A stretch of DNA of 64,000 nt, taken from assembly GCF_000307265.1 (NCBI RefSeq), contig NZ_DF158899.1, positions 124,001-188,000 on the forward strand, written 5' to 3'. The first letter of the stretch is position 1; every line of letters starts with the position of its first letter. Below are positions 14,636-24,131 of this stretch, in pieces. This stretch comes from Oscillibacter ruminantium GH1. GTDB lineage: Bacteria > Bacillota > Clostridia > Oscillospirales > Oscillospiraceae. Position numbers and translations under genes: made by a program. The notes under the pieces are model-generated. The model ran no database searches, had not been told where the DNA came from, and saw only the letters and a list, made by a program, of their open reading frames with translations.

Positions 14636-16365
14636 AGAAACTCTCTCCTTATACAAAAGGATACCGAAAATGGATCGGGTTGGGCGTTTTCTGTTCCGCC
14701 ATGGACGCCGTGTTCCAGCTGCTGATCCCGCTGGTAATGGCGGACATTGTGGACGTCGGCGTTGCCAACGCCGACACAAATTATATCGTGCGTAAAGGCA
14801 TTCTGATGGTGGTCATGGCGTTGGTCGCTCTGTTATTCGGCCTTGGCAGCGCCGCGTTCTCATCCCGTGCGGGCATGGGCTTCGGCGCAAATCTCCGGGC
14901 GGCGGAGTACGCCCGCGTGCAGAGCTTTGCCTTCTCCAACATTGAGAAATTTTCCACCGCGTCTCTGGTAACCCGCCTGACCAGCGATGTGAACGCCATG
15001 CAGATGACCCTGATGATGGGAATGCGCCTGCTGGTTCGCGCTCCGGTAATGCTGGTATCGGCTCTGATTCTTGCTATCAAGCTGAGTCGGGATCTCTCCC
15101 GTGTGTTTTTAGTGGCTATCCCCCTGCTGCTGGTGTTCATCTGCATCCTGATGACAAAGGTAGGCCCCCTTTTCCGCGTTTTACAGGAAAAGACCGACGC
15201 TTTGAATCTGGTGGTGCAGGAAAATCTGACCGGCATTCGAGTGGTGAAGTCCTTTGTCCGAGAAGATCACGAAAAGGGAAAATTTGAAAAGCGGAACAAC
15301 GACCTGCGTTCCACCTCGGAAAAGGCCTTTGGCGCCGTGGTGGTCAATATGCCGGTCATGATGCTGATTGTCTATGGCACGATCATCGCTGTGATGTGGT
15401 TCGGCGGCAAAATGGTCTACGCAGGAACGATGGAAGTCGGTAATCTCACTGCGTTTTTCTCCTATATCACGGAAATCCTCATTTCTCTGATGATGGTCTC
15501 CATGATCTTCATGATGATGTCCCGCTCCATCGCCTGCGCCAAGCGTATTTGTGAGGTACTGGATGAAACGCCCGCCATCAACAACGACCACGCCCTCACC
15601 GGCGCGGCGGTGGAATGCGGCAGCGTGGATTTCGATCATGTGAACTTCAAGTACAGCGAGGACGGGACAGAATGGGTTCTGGAGGATATAACCCTCCATA
15701 TTCCCGCCGGCTCCACCGTGGGTATTCTGGGCGGCACAGGCAGCGGAAAGTCCACGCTGGTATCCCTGATCCCCCGGCTGTATGAAGCGCAGGAAGGTGT
15801 TGTCTCCGTGGGCGGCCGCCCTGTGGCGAACTACACCATGGAGCATTTGCGGGACGCGGTGTCCGTGGTTTTGCAAAAAAACACCCTGTTCTCCGGTACC
15901 ATCCGGGAAAACCTTCTCTGGGGCAATCCCAACGCCTCGGAGGAGCAGCTTCAAGCCGCCGTCCGCGCGGCCTGCGCCGATGAGTTTCTCTCCCGTATGC
16001 CCGACGGCCTGGATACCGATTTGGGGCAGGGCGGCGTGAACGTCTCCGGCGGGCAGAAGCAGCGGTTGTGTATCGCCCGGGCCATTTTAAAACAGCCCAA
16101 AATTTTGATTCTGGACGATTCCACCAGCGCCGTGGATACTGCCACCGACGCCAAAATCCGGCAGGCCTTTCGACAGGAGCTGAAAAACACCACAAAGCTG
16201 ATTATTGCCCAACGGGTTACCTCCATTGCAGACGCAGATTTAATTCTGGTGATGGAGCAGGGCCGTATCGCGGCGCAGGGTTCCCACGAGGAATTGATGA
16301 AAACTTGTGAAATCTATCGGGATGTCTACATGTCCCAGCAGGAAGGAGTGAGCATCGGTGGCTGA
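14629..16365 (+). CDS. ABC exporter half-transporter, subunit with degenerate catalytic site
   Basis: 578 residues: a six-helix type-1 exporter membrane domain (about 15-310) and an ATPase domain (about 340-575). Walker A GGTGSGKST, signature VSGGQKQR, Walker B ILILDDSTSAVD. The residue after the Walker B Asp is Asp instead of the catalytic Glu, the pattern of the weak site in heterodimeric multidrug exporters such as BmrC/BmrD. It overlaps both neighbours, so the partner is surely the next gene. The drug or peptide exported is unknown. Confidence 0.92.
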   Translation: MLKKLSPYTKGYRKWIGLGVFCSAMDAVFQLLIPLVMADIVDVGVANADTNYIVRKGILMVVMALVALLFGLGSAAFSSRAGMGFGANLRAAEYARVQSFAFSNIEKFSTASLVTRLTSDVNAMQMTLMMGMRLLVRAPVMLVSALILAIKLSRDLSRVFLVAIPLLLVFICILMTKVGPLFRVLQEKTDALNLVVQENLTGIRVVKSFVREDHEKGKFEKRNNDLRSTSEKAFGAVVVNMPVMMLIVYGTIIAVMWFGGKMVYAGTMEVGNLTAFFSYITEILISLMMVSMIFMMMSRSIACAKRICEVLDETPAINNDHALTGAAVECGSVDFDHVNFKYSEDGTEWVLEDITLHIPAGSTVGILGGTGSGKSTLVSLIPRLYEAQEGVVSVGGRPVANYTMEHLRDAVSVVLQKNTLFSGTIRENLLWGNPNASEEQLQAAVRAACADEFLSRMPDGLDTDLGQGGVNVSGGQKQRLCIARAILKQPKILILDDSTSAVDTATDAKIRQAFRQELKNTTKLIIAQRVTSIADADLILVMEQGRIAAQGSHEELMKTCEIYRDVYMSQQEGVSIGG

Positions 16366-18241
16366 ACACGAAAATAACGCCCCCACCCCCAAGCACGGGC
16401 CCAACCGCGGCGGATTCCAAAAGCCCAAGAATCTGCATGGCACCATCAGCAAGCTGATGAACTATCTGGGCCGCTATAAACTTCAGTTGATTTTGGTGGC
16501 GGTATGCATCCTCATCAGCTCGGCGTGCAGCGTTGGCGGGTCCTATCTGCTGCGTCCCCTGATTAACGATTATATCCTCCCCGGGGACTTTCCGGGCCTT
16601 GCAAAAATGCTGGTGGTTATGGCGGGGGTCTATCTTCTGGGTGCGCTGATGAGTTTTGCCTACGCCCGGATCATGGTCCACATTTCCCAGAGCACCGTGG
16701 CCGCCCTGCGCCGGGATCTATTCGCAAAGCTGCAAAGCCTGCCTCTGAAGTTTTTTGACGCTCACACCCACGGCGAACTGATGAGCCGCTTTACCAACGA
16801 CATCGACAACGTCAGCGAGGCCATCAACAACTCCTTTGCCTCCCTGATCTCCTGCACCGCCACCTTCGTCGGCACCATTGCCATGATGCTCTATATCAGT
16901 CCCCTGCTGACACTCATCACCTTTGCGGTGCTGGCGGTGATGCTGGTGGCGGTGAAGAGCATCGGCGGTCGCAGCCGCAAAAACTTTACAGCACAGCAAA
17001 AAGCCATCGGCGCGGTGAACGGTTATATTGAGGAGATGACCGAGGGCCAGAAGGTCATCAAGGTCTTCAACCACGAGTCCGCTGCCATCGAGGGTTTTCA
17101 GGAGCGAAACGAGGCCTATCGCCAGGCAGCCACCAGCGCCCAGACCTTTGCCGGGGCCATGATGCCCGTTATGGGCAATCTCAGTTATATGAACTATGCC
17201 ATTACCTGCATGGTGGGCGCAATTCTCGCCATTCGCAGCGGTGATCTGGGCGGCCTCGCCACCTTTTTGCAGTATACCCGGCAGGTCAGTCAGCCCGTAA
17301 GCCAGATTGCCCAGCAGGTGAACACGATTCTGGCCGCCGTGGCGGGCGCGGAGCGCATCTTTGAGGTCATGGAGACGGAGCCGGAAACCGATCACGGCAA
17401 AGTCACGCTGGTTCGCGTGCGCCTTCTCTCCGGCGGCAAGCTGGAGGAAACCGCCGTGGACACCGGTGCATGGGCTTGGAAGCAGCCGGACGGCACACTG
17501 ATCCCCGTGAAGGGCGACGTGCGGTTCGACCATGTGGTTTTCAGCTACGATGGAAAGAAAACCATTCTTAACAACATCTCCCTGTTTGCAAAGCCCGGCC
17601 AGAAAATTGCCTTTGTGGGTTCCACCGGCGCGGGAAAAACCACCATTACCAACCTCATCAATCGGTTTTATGAGATTGACAGCGGCGTAATCACCTATGA
17701 CGGCATCAACATTCAGGACATTGAAAAGGACTCTCTCCGTCAATCTCTGGGCATTGTTTTGCAGGACACCCATCTGTTCAGCGGCACTGTGGCGGACAAC
17801 ATCCGATACGGCAAGCTGGACGCCACGGACGAGGAAGTGGAGGCGGCGGCACAGCTTGCCAACGCGGACGGCTTTATCCGTCACCTGCCTCTGGGCTATC
17901 AAACCGTTCTCTCCGGAGACGGCGGCAGTCTCAGCCAGGGCGAGCGGCAGCTTTTGAACATCGCCCGCGCCGCCCTGTCCAATCCACCTGTGCTGATTTT
18001 GGATGAGGCCACCAGCTCGATCGACACCCGCACCGAAAAGCTCATTGAGCAGGGCATGGATCAACTGATGGCGGGCCGTACGGTGTTCGTCATCGCCCAT
18101 CGTCTTTCCACGGTCCGCAACTCGCAGGCGATTCTCGTTCTGGAGCAGGGCGAAATTATTGAGCGAGGCGACCACGAAGAGCTGCTGGACGAAAAAGGGC
18201 GGTATTATCAGCTTTATACCGGTCAGGCGGAGCTGGCGTAA
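16358..18241 (+). CDS. ABC exporter half-transporter, catalytic partner
   Basis: 627 residues, GTG start at 16358 after AAGGAG, overlapping the previous stop by 8 bases. A short soluble N-tail, six membrane helices (about 40-330), then an ATPase domain with Walker A GSTGAGKTT, signature LSQGERQLL and Walker B VLILDEATSSID with the catalytic Glu present. About 30 extra residues (LVRVRLLSGGKLEETAVDTG region) lie between the two domains. Together with the previous gene it forms a heterodimeric exporter with one canonical catalytic site. Confidence 0.92.
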   Translation: MAEHENNAPTPKHGPNRGGFQKPKNLHGTISKLMNYLGRYKLQLILVAVCILISSACSVGGSYLLRPLINDYILPGDFPGLAKMLVVMAGVYLLGALMSFAYARIMVHISQSTVAALRRDLFAKLQSLPLKFFDAHTHGELMSRFTNDIDNVSEAINNSFASLISCTATFVGTIAMMLYISPLLTLITFAVLAVMLVAVKSIGGRSRKNFTAQQKAIGAVNGYIEEMTEGQKVIKVFNHESAAIEGFQERNEAYRQAATSAQTFAGAMMPVMGNLSYMNYAITCMVGAILAIRSGDLGGLATFLQYTRQVSQPVSQIAQQVNTILAAVAGAERIFEVMETEPETDHGKVTLVRVRLLSGGKLEETAVDTGAWAWKQPDGTLIPVKGDVRFDHVVFSYDGKKTILNNISLFAKPGQKIAFVGSTGAGKTTITNLINRFYEIDSGVITYDGINIQDIEKDSLRQSLGIVLQDTHLFSGTVADNIRYGKLDATDEEVEAAAQLANADGFIRHLPLGYQTVLSGDGGSLSQGERQLLNIARAALSNPPVLILDEATSSIDTRTEKLIEQGMDQLMAGRTVFVIAHRLSTVRNSQAILVLEQGEIIERGDHEELLDEKGRYYQLYTGQAELA

Positions 18242-18337
18242 CATTGGCGTTCCACGCGGAGCGCGGCTCCCGGCGCGGAATACCCCGCACAAAGTCTCTC
18301 TCTTTTTCCAACGCAAAAAATAATCTTGCAAAAAAAG

Positions 18338-18382
18338 CCGGGCCTCTTCCCCTTTTGGGGAGAGGTCCGGTCTTGCTTTTTT
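18338..18382 (+). terminator. Terminator of the MarR-ABC operon
   Basis: Stem 18338-18352 with 18357-18370, then TCTTGCTTTTTT; an A run on the left side suggests it also serves nudC on the other strand. Confidence 0.8.
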
Positions 18383-18386
18383 ACGT

Positions 18387-19226
18387 TCACCGGGGGTCTT
18401 TCCCCAAGCGAAACAGTTCGGTCATGGTGTGGGTCAGATCGATAGGGTCGTGACTTTCTGGAATTTCATCCCGGCGCAGCCAGACGGCCTCCTTCAACTC
18501 GCTGGTATCCAGTGTGACCGTTCCGTCGCCGTCCAAATCCGCCCAAAAGCCCACCATCTGATTGCCCACAAAGCCCCAAGGCTGATTTGCGTGATACCGG
18601 ACGTTTTTCACCCGGAGGCCCACCTCTTCCATAACCTCCCGGCAGACAGTCTGCTCCATAGTTTCACCAATCTCCGTGAAGCCCGCGATCAGCGCGTATC
18701 GCGCGGACCGGTTCCGGTCGGCGTACCGGGTCAGCAGCAGACGATCTCCATCCCGCAGCGCCACCACCACGGCGGGATTGATGCGGGGATAGACCAGCGC
18801 GCCGCAGACAGTGCAGCGCATGGCTCGCTCTTTGTCATCCCGGACGGTGGGCGCGCCGCAGCAGCCGCAGAAGCGGTTGGCCTGACGCCAATTCATCAGG
18901 TGCAGCGCCGATGGTCCCGCCAAACGGAGAAAGCGCGGCTCTATGGTGCGAAACACCGTCGTCGGCGTGGGACACAGCGCGGCCTTTACAGCTTCCGTCG
19001 GCTCCTCCAGCAGGAAAAACTGGATATCATCCACGGCAAAAAGATGAATCAGTTCCTCCTCCGGCACGCCCAGCGTCCGAATCTTCGCCACAGTTGGAAA
19101 GTTGCCTTCCCGCGTCAGCAGAACGGCCCCGTCCGCAAACGAGGCCACAAGGTCCGCGTCCTTCGGGACGGGAGCCGGATTTCTGAAAGCATTTTGAAAA
19201 ACATGCGGTGCAATTTCCTGAAGCAT
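18387..19226 (-). CDS. nudC: NAD(+)/NADH diphosphatase (Nudix)
   Basis: 279 residues. Splits NAD(H) to NMN and AMP, and relatives remove NAD caps from RNA. The C-terminal half has a four-Cys zinc ribbon (FCGCCGAPT and MRCTVCGALVYPRINPAV), then the Nudix box GFTEIGETMEQTVCREVMEEVGL-type segment, followed by the NudC motif WGFVGNQMVGF, close to the usual SQPWPFPxS region. The length is normal. GGAGGGC precedes the ATG. Single gene. Confidence 0.88.
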   Translation of the reverse strand: MLQEIAPHVFQNAFRNPAPVPKDADLVASFADGAVLLTREGNFPTVAKIRTLGVPEEELIHLFAVDDIQFFLLEEPTEAVKAALCPTPTTVFRTIEPRFLRLAGPSALHLMNWRQANRFCGCCGAPTVRDDKERAMRCTVCGALVYPRINPAVVVALRDGDRLLLTRYADRNRSARYALIAGFTEIGETMEQTVCREVMEEVGLRVKNVRYHANQPWGFVGNQMVGFWADLDGDGTVTLDTSELKEAVWLRRDEIPESHDPIDLTHTMTELFRLGKDPR

Positions 19227-19351
19227 GGAAATGCCCTCCTGTCAAATTCTTAGAACCCGCATTCATAGGTCCTTAAGCAAATTTACTTTTTCAGGATACC
19301 ACATTTTTCGTAAAAAAGCCATGCTGCGGCAGGCATTTTTCCTCTACCGCG

Positions 19352-19396
19352 AAAAAAAGAAAACCGCCGGAAAAGTCCAAAGACTTTTCCGGCGGT
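19352..19396 (-). terminator. Terminator of the busR-opu operon
   Basis: 15-bp stem (19363-19377 with 19382-19396); on the minus strand it is followed by a T-rich run (19362-19352). Confidence 0.85.
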
Positions 19397-19449
19397 TCGT
19401 TTGATTTTCAAAGCAGCTCTGCATCGCTCGGACCTTTCGGCCGCAGTCG

Positions 19450-20967
19450 TTACAGCAGGTCCAGACTCTGCAAAAATTCCCGGGCCACGTCGTCGGCACT
19501 GCCGCCCAGCACGTCCACCTGATAGGTCATCTCCGTCATATCCTCGTTGGAGATTTTCCCCGCCAGCAGATTTAAAACATCCTCCAGCTCAGGGGCTGCG
19601 TCCGCAAATTTTTCCAATGTGTCCTCCCGGATCAGGAACGCTCCGTTATACTCCGGGAAAAAGTGCAGGTCATCCTCCAGAATCTTCAGCCCCACCTTGC
19701 GGTTCAGGCCGTCGGTGGCATAGACCTCGGTCACATCGAAGCTGCGGTTTTCGATGGCGGTGTATTTCAGTCCGGCGTCCACAGGAACGGCGCTCTTGAA
19801 GTTCAATCCGTAGAACTCGGTAAACGGCCCGTATTTCATGCTACCCTCCAGCGTAAAGAATTCCTGCTCCGCGCCAAAGGTGAGCTGATCCGCTACGGGA
19901 ATCAGATCGCTGACTTTTTCAAGACCGTATTGCTCCGCGATCTCCTGCGGCACCGCGATGGCGTAGGTATTGTTGAAGCCCAGCTTTTCCAGTAGACGCA
20001 TGTCATTCTGCTCCATGGACAGCGCGTTTGTGAAGTCGTACAGCGACTCACCCGCCGGCACGTCGGTGGGGTCCTTTTTCAGGAAAGTGGTCAGCAGCGT
20101 TCCATCGTAGGAGATCATCATGTCGCAGCTATGGCCGTCGCCCTTTAGGGCGTTGTAATTGTTCACCTGAGACATCTGATCTTTGATGGTAACCGTCAGA
20201 TCCGTTTTGCTCTCCACCAGCTGCTGAATAATGCGGTCCATAATCTGCGTTTCGGAGTAGTCTCCATCATAGAGGACCAATTCCGACTCCCCGGTGGTAT
20301 CCCGCAGGCCAAAGGGGATGGAGATGGCGACGGCGGCCATAATACAGGCCAGAATGATCCCTGACCGGCGGCTCACGCCGTGGGACTTTTTCAAATGCCC
20401 CTCGAACCAGCCCATGCCCAAATCCAGCAGAACGGCAATCACCATCAGCGCCCCGGTGGCGGAGAGAATCATCCCCATGTCCGCAATGCGGATACCCCGG
20501 TTAATCACGCTTCCAAGGCCGCCGCCGCCCACAAAGGCCGCGAACACGGCGGAGCCGATGGCATTCACCACCGCGATGCGAACGCCCGTAAACACCATCG
20601 GGAACGCCAGAGGGAATTCCACATGCAGCAGCCGGTAGGTTCGGCCCATGCCCATGCCCCGGGCCGCTTCCTTCACACCCGGGTCCACCTCCTGCAATCC
20701 AAGGCAGGTATTGCGCACGATGGGCAGCAGGGAATACAGTGTAATGCCGATGATGACGGTCAGCTTGCCCGGCCCCGCCACCACCATGATAATGCCCAGC
20801 AAGGCAAGCGACGGAATGGTCTGCAAAAGGTCCGCCACCCACAAGATTGCCGTCCGGGCCTTGGGGTACAGATAGGCCAGCACACCCAGCGGCAGACCCA
20901 CCACAATGGACGCCAGCGCGGAGGCCAGTACAATGAACAGGTGCTGCAAAATCAAGTCCCAAGTCAT
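19450..20967 (-). CDS. Osmolyte ABC importer: permease fused to substrate-binding domain
   Basis: 505 residues. The first ~210 are a BPD-type permease with about six helices and the EAARGMGMGRTYRLLHVEFP coupling loop; after a further helix (about 222-240) comes an OpuAC-type glycine-betaine/choline-binding domain (about 250-505). Fused permease-receptor proteins of this kind occur in OpuC/OpuF/BusAB importers and put two receptors on each transporter. Its start overlaps the stop of the upstream permease by four bases (ATGA). Last gene of the operon. Confidence 0.9.
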   Translation of the reverse strand: MTWDLILQHLFIVLASALASIVVGLPLGVLAYLYPKARTAILWVADLLQTIPSLALLGIIMVVAGPGKLTVIIGITLYSLLPIVRNTCLGLQEVDPGVKEAARGMGMGRTYRLLHVEFPLAFPMVFTGVRIAVVNAIGSAVFAAFVGGGGLGSVINRGIRIADMGMILSATGALMVIAVLLDLGMGWFEGHLKKSHGVSRRSGIILACIMAAVAISIPFGLRDTTGESELVLYDGDYSETQIMDRIIQQLVESKTDLTVTIKDQMSQVNNYNALKGDGHSCDMMISYDGTLLTTFLKKDPTDVPAGESLYDFTNALSMEQNDMRLLEKLGFNNTYAIAVPQEIAEQYGLEKVSDLIPVADQLTFGAEQEFFTLEGSMKYGPFTEFYGLNFKSAVPVDAGLKYTAIENRSFDVTEVYATDGLNRKVGLKILEDDLHFFPEYNGAFLIREDTLEKFADAAPELEDVLNLLAGKISNEDMTEMTYQVDVLGGSADDVAREFLQSLDLL

Positions 20968-21605
20968 TTGCCCACCTCCCTCCGCATTCCGCGGGGCGTG
21001 ACCTTCTTTTGCAGAAGATCAATCAGCGCCCCGATGACGATGGCGAGGATTGCCGCCGGAATAGCTCCGGCGATGATGAGGGTGTTGTTGTTGGAGCTGA
21101 CGCCCTGATAGACAAAGTTGCCAAGACCGCCCAGCCCAATCATGGCCGCCAGCACCGTCCAGCTGACGGTATAGATCGCCGCCATCCGCAGACCCGCGAT
21201 GATGGTGGGCATGGCCAAAGGCAGCTCCACCTGCCACAGCGTCTGAAACGGGGACATGCCGCACCCTTTCGCCGCCTCCACATATTTCGGCTCCACGCCC
21301 AAGATACCTGTGTAAGTATTTTTCAGTACCGGGAACATGGCGTAAATGGAAAGGGCGATAATCACCGTGGCCGGCTGCATCCCGATCCAGATAAACAGCA
21401 CGCCGATGAATACCAGACCGGGAATGGTCTGGAAAATGGACACAATGGGGATCAGCACTCCGGACCATTGGGGAACCCGGCTCAAAAGAACGCCCAGAGT
21501 CAGCCCCAGTACAAATCCGATGGCAACGCTCACCAGCACATACAGTACGTGGATCACCACGGCCTGTGCCAGCATAGACCCATAGGATGCAAAGAAAGCA
21601 CTCAT
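20964..21605 (-). CDS. Osmolyte ABC importer permease (OpuCB type)
   Basis: 213 residues, about six helices with the permease loop EAAKGCGMSPFQTLWQVELP. It pairs with the permease half of the next gene, giving an asymmetric membrane domain. ATGA overlaps on both sides (21605-21602 with the ATPase, 20967-20964 with the fusion gene) show tight translational coupling. Likely substrates are glycine betaine, carnitine or choline. Confidence 0.92.
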   Translation of the reverse strand: MSAFFASYGSMLAQAVVIHVLYVLVSVAIGFVLGLTLGVLLSRVPQWSGVLIPIVSIFQTIPGLVFIGVLFIWIGMQPATVIIALSIYAMFPVLKNTYTGILGVEPKYVEAAKGCGMSPFQTLWQVELPLAMPTIIAGLRMAAIYTVSWTVLAAMIGLGGLGNFVYQGVSSNNNTLIIAGAIPAAILAIVIGALIDLLQKKVTPRGMRREVGK

Positions 21606-22720
21606 CGTTCATCCCCCCAGAGGGTCGTGGCCACGGATTTGGCAACGCTGGTCTTGGTGACGATACCGGCAATGGTGTCGTTGGCGTTCAGCACCACCAC
21701 ATAGTCGTCTCCGGATTCCAGCAGATAGTCCACGCTTTCCTTGGCCTCGTCCCCAATCCGCGCGGTGTGGGGCGTTTGGACGATCAGCGTCTCAATATTG
21801 GGCAGGCCCTTGCCCCAGAGCTTAATGCCCCGGATGGTAACCACGCCCAAGTAGTGGTCGGCTTCATCCGTCACCAGAAGAGTATCCACGCTGTTGCGGG
21901 CCATCATCTCCGCGCACTCCAGCACGCCTCGGTCCTTTCGCACGCGATAGGCGTTGGGACGCATAAACGTCTCAATCTTGGCGGAGACGGCGCCGCCGGG
22001 TGCGTGCTTCCCAAGGAAGCTGCGCACAAGATCGCTGGCGGGGTTTTCCAGCATCTTCTCCGGAGAGGCCATCTGCTCGATGCGGCCCCCATTCATAAAG
22101 AGAATGGTGTCTGCCAGCTTCAGCGCCTCGCCCATGTCGTGGGTCACGAAAACAATCGTCTTGTTGAGCTTTTGCTGGAGCTTTTTCACCTCGTCCTGCA
22201 AAACCTCCCGGGTCATGGGATCCAGTGCGCCGAAGGGTTCATCCATCAGCACCACAGGGGGCGACGCCGCCAGCGCCCGCAGCACGCCGATGCGCTGCTG
22301 CTGCCCGCCGGAAAGCTCGTTTGGATACTTGCCCGCGTACTTTTCATAGGGCATCTCCACCATCTCCAAAAGATCGTGGACAATCTGGTCGCACCGCTCC
22401 TTGTCATATTTCAGAAGCCGGGGTACCACGCAGATGTTCTGGGCCACCGTCATGTTGGGGAACAGGCCGATCTGCTGAATCACATAGCCGATGTGGCGGC
22501 GCAATTCCACCTTGTCCATGGAGGCGGCGTCCTTTCCGTCGATCAGGACCTTTCCGCCATCCGGTTCCAGCAGACGGTTGATCATTTTCATGGTCGTGGT
22601 CTTGCCGCAGCCGGAAGGGCCGATCAGCACCACGAACTGTCCGTCCGGAATCGTGAAGCTCAAATTTTCAAGAATTGTTGTTTTCCCATATCGTTTGCAA
22701 ACATGTTCGAATTGGATCAT
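21602..22720 (-). CDS. opuCA: Osmolyte ABC importer ATPase with CBS domains
   Basis: 372 residues. ATPase domain (1-240): Walker A GPSGCGKTT, signature LSGGQQQRIG, Walker B VVLMDEPFGALD. Two CBS domains follow (about 250-372: RKDRGVLECAEMMARNSVDT, GVVTIRGIKLW, then the second copy ending AGIVTKTSVAKSV). In OpuCA-type ATPases the CBS pair senses ionic strength or binds c-di-AMP. Preceded three bases upstream by the BusR-like regulator stop. Confidence 0.94.
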   Translation of the reverse strand: MIQFEHVCKRYGKTTILENLSFTIPDGQFVVLIGPSGCGKTTTMKMINRLLEPDGGKVLIDGKDAASMDKVELRRHIGYVIQQIGLFPNMTVAQNICVVPRLLKYDKERCDQIVHDLLEMVEMPYEKYAGKYPNELSGGQQQRIGVLRALAASPPVVLMDEPFGALDPMTREVLQDEVKKLQQKLNKTIVFVTHDMGEALKLADTILFMNGGRIEQMASPEKMLENPASDLVRSFLGKHAPGGAVSAKIETFMRPNAYRVRKDRGVLECAEMMARNSVDTLLVTDEADHYLGVVTIRGIKLWGKGLPNIETLIVQTPHTARIGDEAKESVDYLLESGDDYVVVLNANDTIAGIVTKTSVAKSVATTLWGDER

Positions 22721-22723
22721 CCG

Positions 22724-23404
22724 TTAACCTGCTCCTTTCACGGCGGCGGGCGTTTGCCCGCCTGTTTCCTGCACCTCCGTGTGGCCCGCCGCAAGTCTCT
22801 GCGCCGCCTCCGCGGCGGCAGGCGGACCCACTAAAATAATCACGTCTCCGTCATACAGCTCCGCATAGGGTCCCGGGGACAAGATCACCCTCTGCCTTCG
22901 GCGGATCGCCACAATGGTCCCGCCGGTAGACTGCCAGAATCTCAGCGCTCCAATGTTCTTTCCAATCAAAGGAGAGCCGGGTGGAACCGTCACCTCATAA
23001 TTGGGCAAAGGCTCCGTTGCGGAGGAATAAGTCTCCTGACTTTGAATCAGCGCGGCGGACACCTCCACCAGCCGCCGGTTCAACTCCTCATATTCCCGCA
23101 GGATCTCTTTCATCTGCTGACGGAGGGAACGGGTCTCCGCCCCCTCGCCGAACCCATCGACGTACCGCTTTGCATTGTCCTGAGACAGGACGACCGCGCC
23201 GCTTTGTGGCTTCACATCGATGACCTTCATATCTGCCAGAAGCCGCAGCGCCCGGCGGATCGTCTCCGGCGACACGCCGTATTCCGACGCCATGATTGAC
23301 CGTCCATACAGCCGGTCACCCTCTCGCAGATCTCCGCCCGCCACCCGCGAGGCCACGTCCACCGCAATTTGTAAATATTGCGCCGGAACAGTCATTTGCC
23401 GCAT
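22724..23404 (-). CDS. BusR-like regulator: GntR helix-turn-helix plus RCK_C (TrkA-C) domain
   Basis: 226 residues. N-terminal GntR-type winged helix (RVAGGDLREGDRLYGRSIMA, then YGVSPETIRRALRLLADMKV), a coiled-coil linker (about 85-120), then a TrkA-C/RCK_C domain (about 130-205) with GSPLIGKNIGALRFWQSTGG and LYDGDVIILVGP. This architecture is that of BusR of lactococci and streptococci, which binds c-di-AMP through RCK_C and represses the osmolyte importer. Here it leads the opu operon directly, matching that role. The tail after residue 205 is Ala/Gly/Thr-rich. Confidence 0.88.
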   Translation of the reverse strand: MRQMTVPAQYLQIAVDVASRVAGGDLREGDRLYGRSIMASEYGVSPETIRRALRLLADMKVIDVKPQSGAVVLSQDNAKRYVDGFGEGAETRSLRQQMKEILREYEELNRRLVEVSAALIQSQETYSSATEPLPNYEVTVPPGSPLIGKNIGALRFWQSTGGTIVAIRRRQRVILSPGPYAELYDGDVIILVGPPAAAEAAQRLAAGHTEVQETGGQTPAAVKGAG

Positions 23405-23445
23405 TTTTCCACCTCTTTTCGCACAAACGGTGCTCTATGGGACTA

Positions 23446-23486
23446 ATTATACACTGACAACTTCAATATGTAAATAGAAGCGTCAG
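23446..23486 (-). promoter_or_regulatory. Promoter and candidate BusR operator
   Basis: Minus strand TTTACA (23474-23469), 17 bases, TATAAT (23451-23446). A dyad CTGAC-2-CTTC (23454-23464) with GAAG-1-GTCAG (23477-23486) covers the spacer and the -35 box. Confidence 0.7.
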
Positions 23487-23520
23487 TTAAAAAAGTGTAA
23501 ATTTTTTTACAAAAAAGCGC

Positions 23521-23553
23521 GAAAAAACGCACCGGACTCTCTCTCCGGTGCGT
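23521..23553 (-). terminator. Terminator after the DUF4330 gene
   Basis: ACGCACCGGA (23527-23536) with TCCGGTGCGT (23544-23553), then a T run on the minus strand. Confidence 0.8.
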
Positions 23554-23592
23554 TTTCAGAAGGATTCAGGCAATCTCGCTTGGGTTGGACGC

Positions 23593-24075
23593 TCACTCGC
23601 CCCACTGCACGTCCACAATTGTGATGTTGCTGAACTCAATGTACTCGCTCTTCAAAACATAATCCGTTTTGCCCACGCGGACTTCCTGATCGCCCACCTT
23701 GGTGGTCTGGACAGCGGCATCGGGTACATCAATGCTGGCGGTAAAATACAGATTCACATGATAGGGGTCCTCGACCCAGTTGCCGTTTTCATCCAGCGTA
23801 TAGTAAGGCTCCTGCTTCACAGACTCAATCTGCCCGTTCAGAATCTCACCGGACGCCATCAGGGGCGAAGGCAGGTGCTCCAGACAGTTTTCGTAAAGGG
23901 ACTTATCCACGCCCTCCGCCTTGGCCACATACGTGACATGAAGCGTCTGCGCCTCCTCGCCCGCCATCCCGCCGCGGTTTATCAGCTTGGAACCCACGAA
24001 AACCAGCGCCGCCAGAATGATAAGGACTGCGATCACGTCGATCACATTCAATTTCTTTTTGGATTTCTGCTCCAT
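23593..24075 (-). CDS. DUF4330 membrane-anchored protein
   Basis: 160 residues. One N-terminal membrane helix (VIDVIAVLIILAALVFVGSK, about 11-30) and an extracytoplasmic domain with the DUF4330 pattern (VTYVAKAEGVDKSLYENCLE; ASGEILNGQIESV; VGKTDYVLKSEYIEFSNITI). The family is common in clostridia and has no known function. It starts 56 bases after the GNAT gene on the same strand and ends in a terminator. Confidence 0.82.
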   Translation of the reverse strand: MEQKSKKKLNVIDVIAVLIILAALVFVGSKLINRGGMAGEEAQTLHVTYVAKAEGVDKSLYENCLEHLPSPLMASGEILNGQIESVKQEPYYTLDENGNWVEDPYHVNLYFTASIDVPDAAVQTTKVGDQEVRVGKTDYVLKSEYIEFSNITIVDVQWGE

Positions 24076-24131
24076 TGTTTGACCTCCAAGTAATAGGGTT
24101 TGCAGTTTTCAAAGAAAGCGAACCATTTACA

